A DNA stretch of 56,784 nt, taken from NCBI RefSeq assembly GCF_002234405.1, contig NZ_NMQT01000087.1, forward strand, positions 1-56,784, read 5' to 3'. Positions within the stretch are counted from its first letter, which is position 1. Each line of letters starts with the position of its first letter. The position numbers and the translations under genes are program-made. Shown piece after piece: positions 35,379 to 43,663 of the stretch. The DNA is from Amycolatopsis thailandensis (GTDB taxonomy: Bacteria > Actinomycetota > Actinomycetes > Mycobacteriales > Pseudonocardiaceae). The notes under the pieces are model-generated. The model was not told the origin of the DNA and ran no database searches. It saw only the letters and a program-made list of their open reading frames with translations.

Positions 35379-35931
35379 GACTCTTCGCTCCTTCGCCACC
35401 GTCGTCGGTCAAAAGATCTTCGAACACCTCTCGGTAGTGCTTCATCGCCTCGCGCATGTCCTCTGTGGACATTTCGGATTCCCGATGACGCTCCAGCGTG
35501 TCGTGTCCGGCGCGATAGTGCCGCAAGGCGTTCGCGTGCCGGACGGACAGATCCGCGAGCTGCTGGTCGTACCCTTCGGTCGGGTAACCGCGCTCGGCCA
35601 TCAGGGAGACCAGTACCCGATCCGCCTCGACGACGGCGCCGGACGGACGGTCGACGAACTGTTCCTGGATCAGCGCCCATTCCTGCGCGTACCGGTCCTT
35701 TGTGGACGAAGACAGCGGCCGGATGTCGAGATCGGAATGCCGTTTCATCCGCGACGTGAGGTCGCGTTCCGCTTCCCGCGGGCTCTCGTGTTCCTTGACG
35801 GCCCGGTCGTATTCGGGTCCGAACGTCTCTTGTAATCGCCGCCTGCGCTGCCCCTGGATCACGAACCAGGCAGCCGCTCCCACAACCAGGACCGCGGCGA
35901 TCACGATGATGACGACCAACCACGTTGGCAT
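35281..35931 (-). CDS. Single-pass membrane protein of unknown function
   Basis: 216 aa. An N-terminal membrane helix (about 3-25, WLVVIIVIAAVLVVGAAAWFVI) is followed by RRRR, then a domain with EWALIQEQFVDRPSGAVVEADRVLVSLMAERGYP and STEDMREAMKHYREVFEDLL. A low-complexity tail (about 182-216) is encoded by the segment that also encodes the start of the next gene. Homologous to its downstream neighbour. Similar unnamed proteins are common in actinobacteria; function unknown. Confidence 0.8.
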   Translation of the reverse strand: MPTWLVVIIVIAAVLVVGAAAWFVIQGQRRRRLQETFGPEYDRAVKEHESPREAERDLTSRMKRHSDLDIRPLSSSTKDRYAQEWALIQEQFVDRPSGAVVEADRVLVSLMAERGYPTEGYDQQLADLSVRHANALRHYRAGHDTLERHRESEMSTEDMREAMKHYREVFEDLLTDDGGEGAKSHGQQAARNRGNGTADNGQRRGDDGSARRGTDR

Positions 35932-36311
35932 CGTTATCTCCTCCGGATTTCTCGCCGGTCAACCCCCGACGGGCCATGAGTGCCCGCGCCTTCGTGAGCG
36001 GAAACCCTTGTGCCGCAAGAAGTTTTGGATCTTAGGCCGGATGGCGCAGTGAAATGACCTCGATCCGGCCTTGTTCCGGTGAGCGGGGTAAGCCCTTGTC
36101 GGCCATTCGGATCAGGTCGTAAGGCTCGCTAACCAGGCGTCCCTCTAATGGGTGCCGCCGATGACTCAGTGTAGGTAAAAACTCCCGATCACTGCTCCGT
36201 TGTGGCACTATTGCCCCGTTCGCAGGAAGAGGGCCTGTGAACAGAGGGGGCCCGGCGTTCAAGGGCTGCCTGGTACGACAAAGAAAGATCATCAGGGGAG
36301 GAGATCGTCGA
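35932..36311. promoter_or_regulatory. Divergent 380-bp upstream region of the peptide-CHAT genes
   Basis: No gene supported; one short reading frame on the minus strand has no start support. Base composition is distinctly less GC-rich than the neighbouring genes (for example 36001-36200). The region must hold promoters for the membrane protein gene (-) and the small peptide gene (+). A strong ribosome site GGGGAGGAG lies at about 36295-36303, before the peptide ATG. I could not assign -10/-35 boxes with confidence. Confidence 0.5.
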
Positions 36312-36485
36312 ATGTCGACGCCTACGGACGTCAAGGATCCCATCGGTGAGGAGGAGCCGGTCGACCCGGCTCAGCCCACGCCTGACCAGGGGGAACACCA
36401 GCACAGCCCGGACTGCGATCACTATCGTGACAAGCTGCTGGAATGCTCAGGCGGTTGCGTGCAGACTCCGCCGCCCACTCCCTGA
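36312..36485 (+). CDS. 57-residue Cys/His-rich acidic peptide upstream of CHAT gene
   Basis: 57 aa. The N-terminal half is acidic and Pro-rich (about 10-32: GEEEPVDPAQPTPDQ). The C-terminal half has two His and Cys in HQHSPDCDH, then LLECSGGC and a tail TPPPTP. Three Cys and three His could bind a metal ion. No signal peptide. The ATG at 36312 has an excellent GGAGGAG site. It ends 3 bases before the GTG of the TPR-CHAT gene, so the two are almost certainly co-transcribed. No known family recognised; candidate partner or substrate of the CHAT protein. Confidence 0.7.
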   Translation: MSTPTDVKDPIGEEEPVDPAQPTPDQGEHQHSPDCDHYRDKLLECSGGCVQTPPPTP

Positions 36486-36488
36486 TCC

Positions 36489-39179
36489 GTGACTCGAAGG
36501 GGTCCGGTCGTGAAGTTGTTCAACGGCCGGGCCTCCTTCGGCTACAGCGTGTGTTGTCATAGTTCAGTGGCTGTGATTGAGCTGAAGCACTCCGAGGTCA
36601 TCCGTGAGGCTCGGGGGCTGCATCGTGCCGGTGTCGATGCGGCGTGTTCGGCCCGCCAGCGCGAAGGCATTCGTCTGCTCCGCAGAGGTATGGCATTGCT
36701 GGACTCCATTCACCCTGTCGCCGCGGAACATCACAACGACTGGCTGGCGACCAGGATCCGGCTGACCTGCACCATCGCGGCTCTTTCGTCAGAGACCGCG
36801 GGTGAGGTCGCGGCGGGCATGGCAGGTCTCGACGAAGTCCGGCTCTTGCTCGAATCCGTGTCCGACGCGCTTCTGCGTGCCGAACTCGGAGGACAGCTGG
36901 ACCACAATTACGCTCTCCTGCTCATGGCCGCGGGCAGGAATCAAGAAAGCTTGGCCTACTTCGATTCGTCCATCGGGCAGAAGAACGTGGTCCTGGCTTC
37001 CGCGGAAGACCCGGCTTCGCTCTTGGGGCCTTATCTGGGCACGCTGGCGACACGCGGCTTGGCCAATACTCGATTGGGCGATGTCCGTAAGGCTCGCGAC
37101 GACTTGACGCGCTCCATCGATCTCGCGGAGCGGTATGAGCTCAAAGCGCAGGCCGCCGATGTGATGAGGCCGCTCGGCTCGCTGGAGCTTCGAGTCGGGA
37201 ATGTTCCCGCGGCGCTGCGCATCTTCAACAAGGGTGAACGCATCTATCGCGCGCTCGACATGAAGGTCCCTCCGCTCCTGCGGCTCGCTCAAGCCCAGGC
37301 CTTGTTGACGGCCGGGCTCGCGGAAGAGGCCGGAGGGCATCTTGACGAAGTACTGCCGGCGATGCTTGCGCAACGAAGTATCAGCCGCGATCTCGCGGAC
37401 GTGGAGCTGTATCGCGCGTCCGCCGCGCTGATGACCGACGACCTGGAACTCGCGCGAACGTATGCCGCTTCGGCGCGGCGTCGTACGCTGCGCTGGGGGT
37501 GCCAGACCTGTGTCGCCAACGCGACCATCGTCGGTCTCCGCGCCGACGTGCGCGATGCCTTGCGCACCAACGAAATCCCGCCGACGCTGACAGCTCGCGC
37601 GCTCCGCGCGGCCAACGGGATGCCGATGCCGCGGCTCTCCGATCAGGCCGCGCTGGCGCGCATGCTGGCCGTCCGTGTCGAGTTGCGGAAGGGAAAACGC
37701 AAGCGTGCCACCGAATTGCTCGACCGGATTCCGCGGCCGGGACGGCTGACCTCCGTCGATTACCGCATGCTGCGAAGGCTTTGCCTGGCGGAACTCGCGG
37801 TGGCCGAAGGGAACAAGACCAGGGCTTTGGCCGAGATCCGGGCCGGGCTCACCGAACTCGACCGCGTCCGAGACCGGATGGGCGGCCTCGAGCTGGTGTC
37901 CGGGACGGCGCTGCACGGCCGGGAGCTGGCGGATCTGGCGGTCAAGATCGTGCTGGAGCGGGCCGACGCGGCCCGGTTGTTCGGCTGGACGGAACGGACT
38001 CGCGCGCAGAGCTACCGCTACGAACCCGTCGCCGCGACCGATCCGGACCTCGCGGAGCGCGTCGGTGAGGTCCGGGGGCTCGATCAGGCGATCCACCAGG
38101 CGCAGCACGACGGGCACCCGACGGCGGCCCTGCGCGCCAAGCACGCCGAGCGGTTGCGCGAGGCGCATCGGCTCGGGTGGCACACCGGGCGGTGGGGCAA
38201 GCCACGGCCGATCGCGCGGCTCGCCGAGGTCGCGGAGGAGCTGGGCGAGCGCGCGCTGGTGAGTTTCGCGTCTTCCGGGGACGACCTGGTGGCCGTGGTC
38301 GTCGCCGGTGGGCGGTGCGAACTGGTGCGGCTCGGCTCGGCCGCGCGGGCGGCGGAGTCCGCGCGGATGCTGAACGTCGACCTCGACGCCCTGGCGCCGG
38401 ATCAGCTGCCGCCGCTCCTGGTCCAGTCGGTACTCGGTTCGGCGCGGAAACAAGCCGAACGGCTCGACACCCAGCTGATCCGCCCGCTGGAAGAGCTGCT
38501 CGGGGACCGCGGCCTGGTCGTCGTGCCGACCGGCCCGTTGTACGCCGTCCCTTGGGGCGTGCTGCCGGCGCTGCGCTCGCGGCCGATCGTCGTCGCGCCG
38601 TCCGCGACGGCGTGGCTGTGGGCCGAGCGCTCGGCGACGCCGGACTCGCGGAAGATCGTCCTCGTCCGCGGCCCGGGTCTCGTGGGGACCAGGGGCGAGC
38701 TGGACAAGCTCACCATGCATTACCGGGACGCGCACACGCTGACCGGCCCCGACGCGACGGTGACGTCCGTGCTCCAGGCGTTGGACGGCGCGAACCTCGC
38801 GCACATCGCGGCGCACGGCGCGCACGAACCCGAGAACGCCTTGTTCTCCCGGCTGGAACTCGCCGACGGGGCGCTCTTCGCGCACGAGATGGCGGGGCTG
38901 GCGCAACCGCCGTCGCAGGTGGTGTTCGCGGCGTGCGAACTGGCGCTGAACCGGATCCGGCCCGGCGACGAGGTGCTCGGTTTCGCCAGCGCGTTGCTCG
39001 CGAGCGGTTCGCGGACGGTGATCGCGCCGTTGAGCCGAGTCGGTGACGAGGCCGCGGCCGCGGCGATGGACGACTACCATCGCGGACTGGCGGAAGGCGC
39101 CGGACCGGCGACGGCCCTGGCGGACACCGTCGCCGTTGATCCGTTCCGGCGACCGTTCGTCTGTTTGGGTGCGGGCTGA
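36489..39179 (+). CDS. TPR-CHAT domain protein (caspase-like protease family)
   Basis: 896 aa if started at the GTG at 36489; GTG codons at 36510 and 36573 are alternatives. Residues about 40-560 are helical with TPR-like repeats; residues about 590-896 form a CHAT domain. The catalytic dyad is visible: His776 in HIAAHGAHEPENALFSRLEL and Cys816 in VVFAACELALNRIRPGDEV. CHAT proteins are clan CD peptidases related to caspases and separase; the TPR part binds partners. The residue before the acidic pocket and the activator are unknown. Co-transcribed with the 57-residue peptide gene, which it may recognise. Confidence 0.85.
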   Translation: MTRRGPVVKLFNGRASFGYSVCCHSSVAVIELKHSEVIREARGLHRAGVDAACSARQREGIRLLRRGMALLDSIHPVAAEHHNDWLATRIRLTCTIAALSSETAGEVAAGMAGLDEVRLLLESVSDALLRAELGGQLDHNYALLLMAAGRNQESLAYFDSSIGQKNVVLASAEDPASLLGPYLGTLATRGLANTRLGDVRKARDDLTRSIDLAERYELKAQAADVMRPLGSLELRVGNVPAALRIFNKGERIYRALDMKVPPLLRLAQAQALLTAGLAEEAGGHLDEVLPAMLAQRSISRDLADVELYRASAALMTDDLELARTYAASARRRTLRWGCQTCVANATIVGLRADVRDALRTNEIPPTLTARALRAANGMPMPRLSDQAALARMLAVRVELRKGKRKRATELLDRIPRPGRLTSVDYRMLRRLCLAELAVAEGNKTRALAEIRAGLTELDRVRDRMGGLELVSGTALHGRELADLAVKIVLERADAARLFGWTERTRAQSYRYEPVAATDPDLAERVGEVRGLDQAIHQAQHDGHPTAALRAKHAERLREAHRLGWHTGRWGKPRPIARLAEVAEELGERALVSFASSGDDLVAVVVAGGRCELVRLGSAARAAESARMLNVDLDALAPDQLPPLLVQSVLGSARKQAERLDTQLIRPLEELLGDRGLVVVPTGPLYAVPWGVLPALRSRPIVVAPSATAWLWAERSATPDSRKIVLVRGPGLVGTRGELDKLTMHYRDAHTLTGPDATVTSVLQALDGANLAHIAAHGAHEPENALFSRLELADGALFAHEMAGLAQPPSQVVFAACELALNRIRPGDEVLGFASALLASGSRTVIAPLSRVGDEAAAAAMDDYHRGLAEGAGPATALADTVAVDPFRRPFVCLGAG

Positions 39180-39239
39180 ACGTACGGCTTGACAACCCCT
39201 GTTCGATCTTCACGACTCCAAGTGCCCGGTTGGTTACTC

Positions 39240-39279
39240 TTGACCGAGTCGTCTGAACCAATTATGGTCTAGACCACAT
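39240..39279 (+). promoter_or_regulatory. LPMO promoter with overlapping DasR operator
   Basis: TTGACC (39240-39245) and TATGGT (39263-39268), spaced by 17 bases, form a plausible -35/-10 pair. The palindrome TGGTCTAGACCA at 39265-39276 overlaps the -10 box and matches 12 central bases of the DasR responsive element (ACTGGTCTAGACCAGT, from memory). This predicts repression by DasR, relieved by glucosamine-6-phosphate, consistent with a chitin-active product. A weaker inverted repeat TTGGTT/AACCAA flanks the -35 region. Confidence 0.75.
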
Positions 39280-39392
39280 TCGCCAGCCTCCGCGCTTCGG
39301 CGGATGTGGTCCCGACCTTCATTGGTTTTTCGCTCGCTGTGGCCCAGGAATCTCGAGTCACCGGTGGGTGTTGAGATGGGAAAGGGGTAGGC

Positions 39393-39908
39393 ATGAGCTT
39401 CAAACGACGGCTTTTGACCCTGGCGGCGGGTACGGCAATGGTGCCGGCGGCTCTGGTTGCGATCCCGGCGGGAACCGCCAGCGCGCACGGTTACGTTTCC
39501 TCGCCCCCGAGCAGGCAGGCACAGTGCGCCCAGAACACGGTTTCCTGTGGCTCCATCAAATGGGAGCCGCAAAGCGTCGAGGGTCCCAAGGGGCTCATGA
39601 GCTGTAACGGTGGTGTCGGTCGTTTCGCCGACCTCAACGATGACAGCAAGGGCTGGAAGGTGCATTCCCTCGGCCGTACCACCACTTTCCGGTGGACGCT
39701 GACGGCTCGCCACCGCACCAGCACCTGGGAGTACTTCGTCGACGGCGCCAAGGTCGCGTCCATCAACGACAACGGTGCGCAGCCTGGGGCCACGGTCACC
39801 CACAGTGTGAACCTGCAGCAGAGCGGGCGGCACAAGATCCTCGCCCGCTGGAACGTCTACGACACGGCGAACGCCTTCTACGCCTGCATCGACGCCAACA
39901 TCAGCTAA
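39393..39908 (+). CDS. AA10 lytic polysaccharide monooxygenase (chitin-binding)
   Basis: 171 aa. The signal peptide is cleaved before His32 (ASA-HGYVSSPPSR), which becomes the N-terminal copper ligand; His107 in LTARHRTSTWEYF completes the histidine brace, and Phe in the NAFYACIDANIS end is the axial residue. Cys pairs at 45/52 and 71/late fit the AA10 fold. No extra carbohydrate-binding module. Oxidatively cleaves chitin or cellulose; the DasR operator favours chitin. GGAAAGGGG precedes the ATG. Confidence 0.93.
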   Translation: MSFKRRLLTLAAGTAMVPAALVAIPAGTASAHGYVSSPPSRQAQCAQNTVSCGSIKWEPQSVEGPKGLMSCNGGVGRFADLNDDSKGWKVHSLGRTTTFRWTLTARHRTSTWEYFVDGAKVASINDNGAQPGATVTHSVNLQQSGRHKILARWNVYDTANAFYACIDANIS

Positions 39909-39916
39909 GCGTCGGG

Positions 39917-39969
39917 CTCGTGGGTGGTGAAGACGGTGAGAACCGGCTTCACCACCCACGAGTTTTTTT
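39917..39969 (+). terminator. Classical intrinsic terminator after the LPMO gene
   Basis: A perfect 16-bp stem (39917-39932 and 39947-39962, CTCGTGGGTGGTGAAG) is followed by seven T residues (39963-39969). It is the only hairpin in the window with a clear U-tract. It lies 8 bases after the LPMO stop. Confidence 0.92.
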
Positions 39970-39985
39970 GTGCAAGGCTCACCCC

Positions 39986-40945
39986 ATGAGCGATGACGAG
40001 CGCGACGGGGTCAAGCTGACCAATCTCGACCAGCCGCTGTTCGAGGGCGCGACCAAACGCGATCTCGTGGACTACCTGGACGCCGTCGCGGACCGGATCC
40101 TCCCGGTGCTGGAGAACAGGCCGCTTTCGGTGATCCGTGTCCTGCGCGGCCAGGGCCCGTTCATACAGAAGAACCTGCCCAAGTACACACCTGACTGGGT
40201 GAAGCGGTACGGGATGTGGGCGGAGACGTCGAAGCGGCAGGTGTCCTACGCCCTCTGCGACGACCGCCGCACGCTGCTGTGGTTCGCGAACCAGCGCGCG
40301 GTCGAATACCACCCGACCTTGATGACCGCGGACACCGAAGCGGGCCCGTCTCATCTCGTGCTGGATCTCGACCCGCCGGCCGGGGACGATTTCGCGCATG
40401 TCGTGAAGGCGGCCGGGCTGGTGCGGCAGGCACTTTCGGACTCCGGGCTCTCCGGTGCGGTGAAGACCAGTGGTTCCAAGGGAGTGCACATCTTCGTCCC
40501 GCTGGTGCCGGGGCAGGGCTTCGAAGACGTCGCGGCCGCCACTCGCGCGCTCGGTGCCCGCGCGGAGCAGGTCGACCCGTCGGTCGCGACGACCGCGTAC
40601 ATCGTGGAAGACCGCGAGGGAAAGGTGTACCTCGATTCGACGCGGGCGGGCGGCAACACGGTCGCGGCGGCGTACAGCCCGCGGCTGCGGCCGGGACTTC
40701 CGGTGTCGTTCCCGGTGTCCTGGGACGATCTCGAAAACGTGGTCCCCGCCGATTTCACCGTCTACACGGCGCCCGATCTGTTGGGGGACAAGGATCCTTG
40801 GGCCGACGCGATGCCCGGGCCGCAGACGCTGCCCGCCGACCTCGTCGAACAGGGGCACACGATCCCGGTCGCCCGTGTCGTGGCGATGCACGAAGGGAAA
40901 CGCCGCGCGAGGCTGCGTGCCCAGGAGGGCCAGGACAACGCCTAA
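39986..40945 (+). CDS. LigD-type polymerase/primase domain protein
   Basis: 319 aa, the size of the polymerase domain alone. Metal-binding DLDPP, the SGSKGVHIFVPL phosphate-binding segment and the third Asp in VYLDSTR are present, so it should be active as a primase-polymerase of the archaeo-eukaryotic primase fold used in bacterial end joining. No ligase or nuclease domain and no Ku gene nearby, so partners are elsewhere. It overlaps the opposing kinase gene by 4 bases. Confidence 0.9.
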   Translation: MSDDERDGVKLTNLDQPLFEGATKRDLVDYLDAVADRILPVLENRPLSVIRVLRGQGPFIQKNLPKYTPDWVKRYGMWAETSKRQVSYALCDDRRTLLWFANQRAVEYHPTLMTADTEAGPSHLVLDLDPPAGDDFAHVVKAAGLVRQALSDSGLSGAVKTSGSKGVHIFVPLVPGQGFEDVAAATRALGARAEQVDPSVATTAYIVEDREGKVYLDSTRAGGNTVAAAYSPRLRPGLPVSFPVSWDDLENVVPADFTVYTAPDLLGDKDPWADAMPGPQTLPADLVEQGHTIPVARVVAMHEGKRRARLRAQEGQDNA

Positions 40946-41535
40946 GCGGCAGGCCGCTCGACCGGGAGGAGCCGGACTCTTCCCGGCTCCTCTTCCGTGA
41001 CGAACCGCAGCGCGCCGGTGACCTCGCGGGTCACCATCCGCGCGCCGCGCCAGCCCGCCGGGACCCAGCCCGCCCGCAGGTCACGCCGCACCTTCTCGGC
41101 CCTTTTGACGTGACGGGCGAACGAATGCCGCCGGATGACGCGCCCGCGCGCGATCTGGCCCGCGCGCGCCTCCTCCGGGGAGACGTCGAGCCACAGCAGC
41201 CGGACGGGGCGGCGGCTCACCAGGCCGAGCAGGGCCAGCAGCCCGCGTGTCGTCGCGCGGGTCGAGGGCTCGTGCACGATCAGCGGGCCGCCGTCCGTCA
41301 GCGCGAACCGGACGACTCGCGCGCGGTGCCACACGTGGACCACCGGCCGGTAGCACCGGTACGGCAGCGCGGCGGGCAGGCGTCCGCGCAGCCGGGCGCG
41401 GACCTGGTCGGAATCGAGCACCGGTAGCGCGCCGGTCGCCGCCCTGGACAGCAGTGTGGTCTTCCCGGCCCCGGGAATCCCCGCGACCACCAGCAGATCG
41501 CGCCGGCCGAGCTGGAGTGCGATGCGATCGGTCAT
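40942..41535 (-). CDS. P-loop kinase-like ATP-binding protein
   Basis: 197 aa. Walker A GIPGAGKTT at about 19-27, then DSDQVRARL and a lid-like RARVVR...RGRVIRRHSFARHVKR region, as in zeta-toxin/gluconate-kinase-like AAA proteins. No antitoxin-like gene is adjacent, so I do not call it a toxin. The palindrome TAAAGGTTCCTTTA (41561-41574), 26 bases upstream of the start, could be an operator. Confidence 0.75.
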   Translation of the reverse strand: MTDRIALQLGRRDLLVVAGIPGAGKTTLLSRAATGALPVLDSDQVRARLRGRLPAALPYRCYRPVVHVWHRARVVRFALTDGGPLIVHEPSTRATTRGLLALLGLVSRRPVRLLWLDVSPEEARAGQIARGRVIRRHSFARHVKRAEKVRRDLRAGWVPAGWRGARMVTREVTGALRFVTEEEPGRVRLLPVERPAA

Positions 41536-41601
41536 AAGGCCTCAACGACCCGGCCGATGATAAAGGTTCCTTTACCTTGATCCGCTCGGCTCCGGTACTG
41601 G

Positions 41602-42267
41602 TCAGGCCGTCACGGGTGTCTCCGGTGTCACCGTCCGGTCGGGAAGCAGCGTCCCGCCCTTGGTGAGCCACGCGACGCCGAACGCGAAGATCGCCACCGA
41701 TTCCAGCCACAGCGCCGGGTAGAGCGACTTCGTCGCGTCGTCGAAGACGAGGCCGCAGAGCACGATCAAGGCCAGGCACACCAGCATGATCACGCCCGAG
41801 GTGACGTACAGCCGGTTCCGTTCGGGTTTGCGGGCGCCGGGGATCTCCTTGTCCGACTTGGTGAACAGCACGATGCAGAAGAAGGCCAAGGTGAGGAAGA
41901 AGACGGCGGCGAAACCGAGGTGCAGGTAGCCGATGAACACGTCCTCGCGGTCACCGTTCGACGGTGTGGTGGGGAAGAGCGCCACCCCGACCGCGGCCAC
42001 CGCGGCGATGTTCCCGGCGATGTCGTCGACCCGGCCGTAACCCCGATAGGACAACAGGAAGACGCCGATGGCGCACATGACGCCGACCCAGACGTCACGC
42101 ATTCCCGAGTAGTAGTAACCGCTGATCGAGTTGAGCAGGCCACCGCCGTCGACGATCAGCTTCCCGAAGATCAGCACGAAGGGCAGCCCGATCCCGAGGA
42201 AACCTATGGCGCGCCGCAGGAACAGGTAGTTGCGGACGAGATTGTCGGATGCCGTTCGCGCGCTCAT
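41602..42267 (-). CDS. Multi-pass membrane protein of unknown function
   Basis: 221 aa, about six membrane helices. Distinctive segment NSISGYYYSGMRDVWVGVMCAIGVFL with a cluster of tyrosines, seen in an unnamed family of bacterial membrane proteins. The ATG at 42267 has GGAGG upstream; the open frame beyond it is a shadow of the ketosynthase gene region. Function unknown. Confidence 0.8.
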   Translation of the reverse strand: MSARTASDNLVRNYLFLRRAIGFLGIGLPFVLIFGKLIVDGGGLLNSISGYYYSGMRDVWVGVMCAIGVFLLSYRGYGRVDDIAGNIAAVAAVGVALFPTTPSNGDREDVFIGYLHLGFAAVFFLTLAFFCIVLFTKSDKEIPGARKPERNRLYVTSGVIMLVCLALIVLCGLVFDDATKSLYPALWLESVAIFAFGVAWLTKGGTLLPDRTVTPETPVTA

Positions 42268-42377
42268 GATCGCCTCCGTGCTCAATGCGTTGTCGCTACT
42301 CGGGAGTATCGACCACGTGAGCACGGTAAATGACGGTTCGTGACGACGTTGAGACCGTGTGTTATCGAATTGGCCGT

Positions 42378-43529
42378 CTACGCGGTGTCCAGCACGACAG
42401 AGGTCACGTAGCCGCCCATCCCGATCGACGTCTTGACGGTGAGCCCGCTTTCCGGCCGGGTCGGGCCTTCCAGCAGTTGCGGATGCCCGTCGGCCACCGG
42501 TTTCGGCGCCGGGATCAGGTCGTGCTCCGCGGCCAGGCAGCTCGCCGCGATCTCGGTGAGCGCGCTGCTCGACTGGCTGTGCCCGGTCAGCGGTTTGATC
42601 GAATAGATCCGGGTGCTGCCGGGGAAGACCGTCTCGAGGATCCGGGATTCCGTGCGGTGACAGAGTTTCGTGCCGGTGCCGTGCGCGTTCACGTAGCGGA
42701 TGTCCGCGGCGGAGACGTTCGCGTTCTCCAGTCCCTCGGTCACCGCCGCGATCGCGGTCGTCGGGTCGGGGTCGAGCGCCATCGCGTTGTGCGCCTCGTG
42801 GGTCATGGCGCCGCCGAGCACGGACGCGTACGAATCGGTCTTCCGCTGGGTCAGCACTATCGCGACCGCGGCCTCGGAAAAGGTGAAACCCATTGTGCCC
42901 TCTTGGAAAGGACGGCACGCCTCCAGTGGCGGCACGTCGGTGATCGCCACTCCGCAGTGCACGAAGTTGCGGACCACCGGCCTGGTCGCGGACAGGTCGG
43001 TGGTGAGCACCACGACGTCGTCGGCCATGCCCGCGTCCAGCCACATCTTCGCGGTGAGGGTCGCGGCGCTGCCGGTCGCGCACATGGCGGACGTGGTCAT
43101 CGACGGGCCGTGGAAGCCGAACTCCGCCATCAGCGAAGCGATCGGGGTCGAAGGCATCATGCCGATGAACTCGCGCCGGTACATGAGCTGATCGCCCATC
43201 TCGGTGAGCCTGTCCCAGCTCCGCAGGTCCTCGCGGACGCCGCCGGCGATGACGCCGACCCGTCGTCCCGGTGACCAGCCCCGTGAGCCGGCGTCTTCGA
43301 TCGCGTCACGTGCCGCCGCGAGCAAAGCGCGGGCGTGCAGACTGCCGTCACGGGATCTGCCACCCTCGGCGACGTGCGCGACCCAGCCCGGTAGATCCGG
43401 TGTCTCGCCGAAGCCTTCGGTGAACTGGGCGCAGGGGACGCCGCTCGCGAGGCCCTCCCAGAGTGATTCGCGGCCCCAGCCGTAGGCGGTTACGGCGCCG
43501 ATGCCGCAGATGTCTGTTTTGCTCCGCAC
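42378..43529 (-). CDS. Orphan beta-ketoacyl synthase (FabF-like)
   Basis: 383 aa thiolase fold. The complete condensing set is visible: Cys150 (SAMCATGSAA), His283 (NAHGTGT), Lys312 and His317 (PLTGHSQSSSA). It is shorter than FabF (about 410) and lacks an adjacent acyl carrier protein, chain-length factor or reductase. A single KS next to a signalling gene suggests a specialised acylation or secondary-metabolism role. The GTG start has AAGGG upstream. Confidence 0.87.
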   Translation of the reverse strand: MRSKTDICGIGAVTAYGWGRESLWEGLASGVPCAQFTEGFGETPDLPGWVAHVAEGGRSRDGSLHARALLAAARDAIEDAGSRGWSPGRRVGVIAGGVREDLRSWDRLTEMGDQLMYRREFIGMMPSTPIASLMAEFGFHGPSMTTSAMCATGSAATLTAKMWLDAGMADDVVVLTTDLSATRPVVRNFVHCGVAITDVPPLEACRPFQEGTMGFTFSEAAVAIVLTQRKTDSYASVLGGAMTHEAHNAMALDPDPTTAIAAVTEGLENANVSAADIRYVNAHGTGTKLCHRTESRILETVFPGSTRIYSIKPLTGHSQSSSALTEIAASCLAAEHDLIPAPKPVADGHPQLLEGPTRPESGLTVKTSIGMGGYVTSVVLDTA

Positions 43530-43663
43530 GTGTTTCCCTTCAACTACATTCAGTCAACGCTGGGGTGGAATAGCCGCACCGATCAGCTGTCCGAGGGGGA
43601 CGGCTACGTCGATTTAGTGATCTAATCGGAAGCTACAGCAGTCGAGTAGGGGGTTTGGATCAG

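Noticed and set aside
36789..39080. A 763-codon minus-strand frame across the TPR-CHAT gene.
   Set aside because: Arg/Gln/His-rich shadow with no recognisable motif; the plus strand has the CHAT dyad.
40942..41535. Zeta-toxin interpretation of the P-loop kinase.
   Set aside because: No epsilon-like antitoxin or other small partner is adjacent, and similar P-loop proteins include metabolic kinases.
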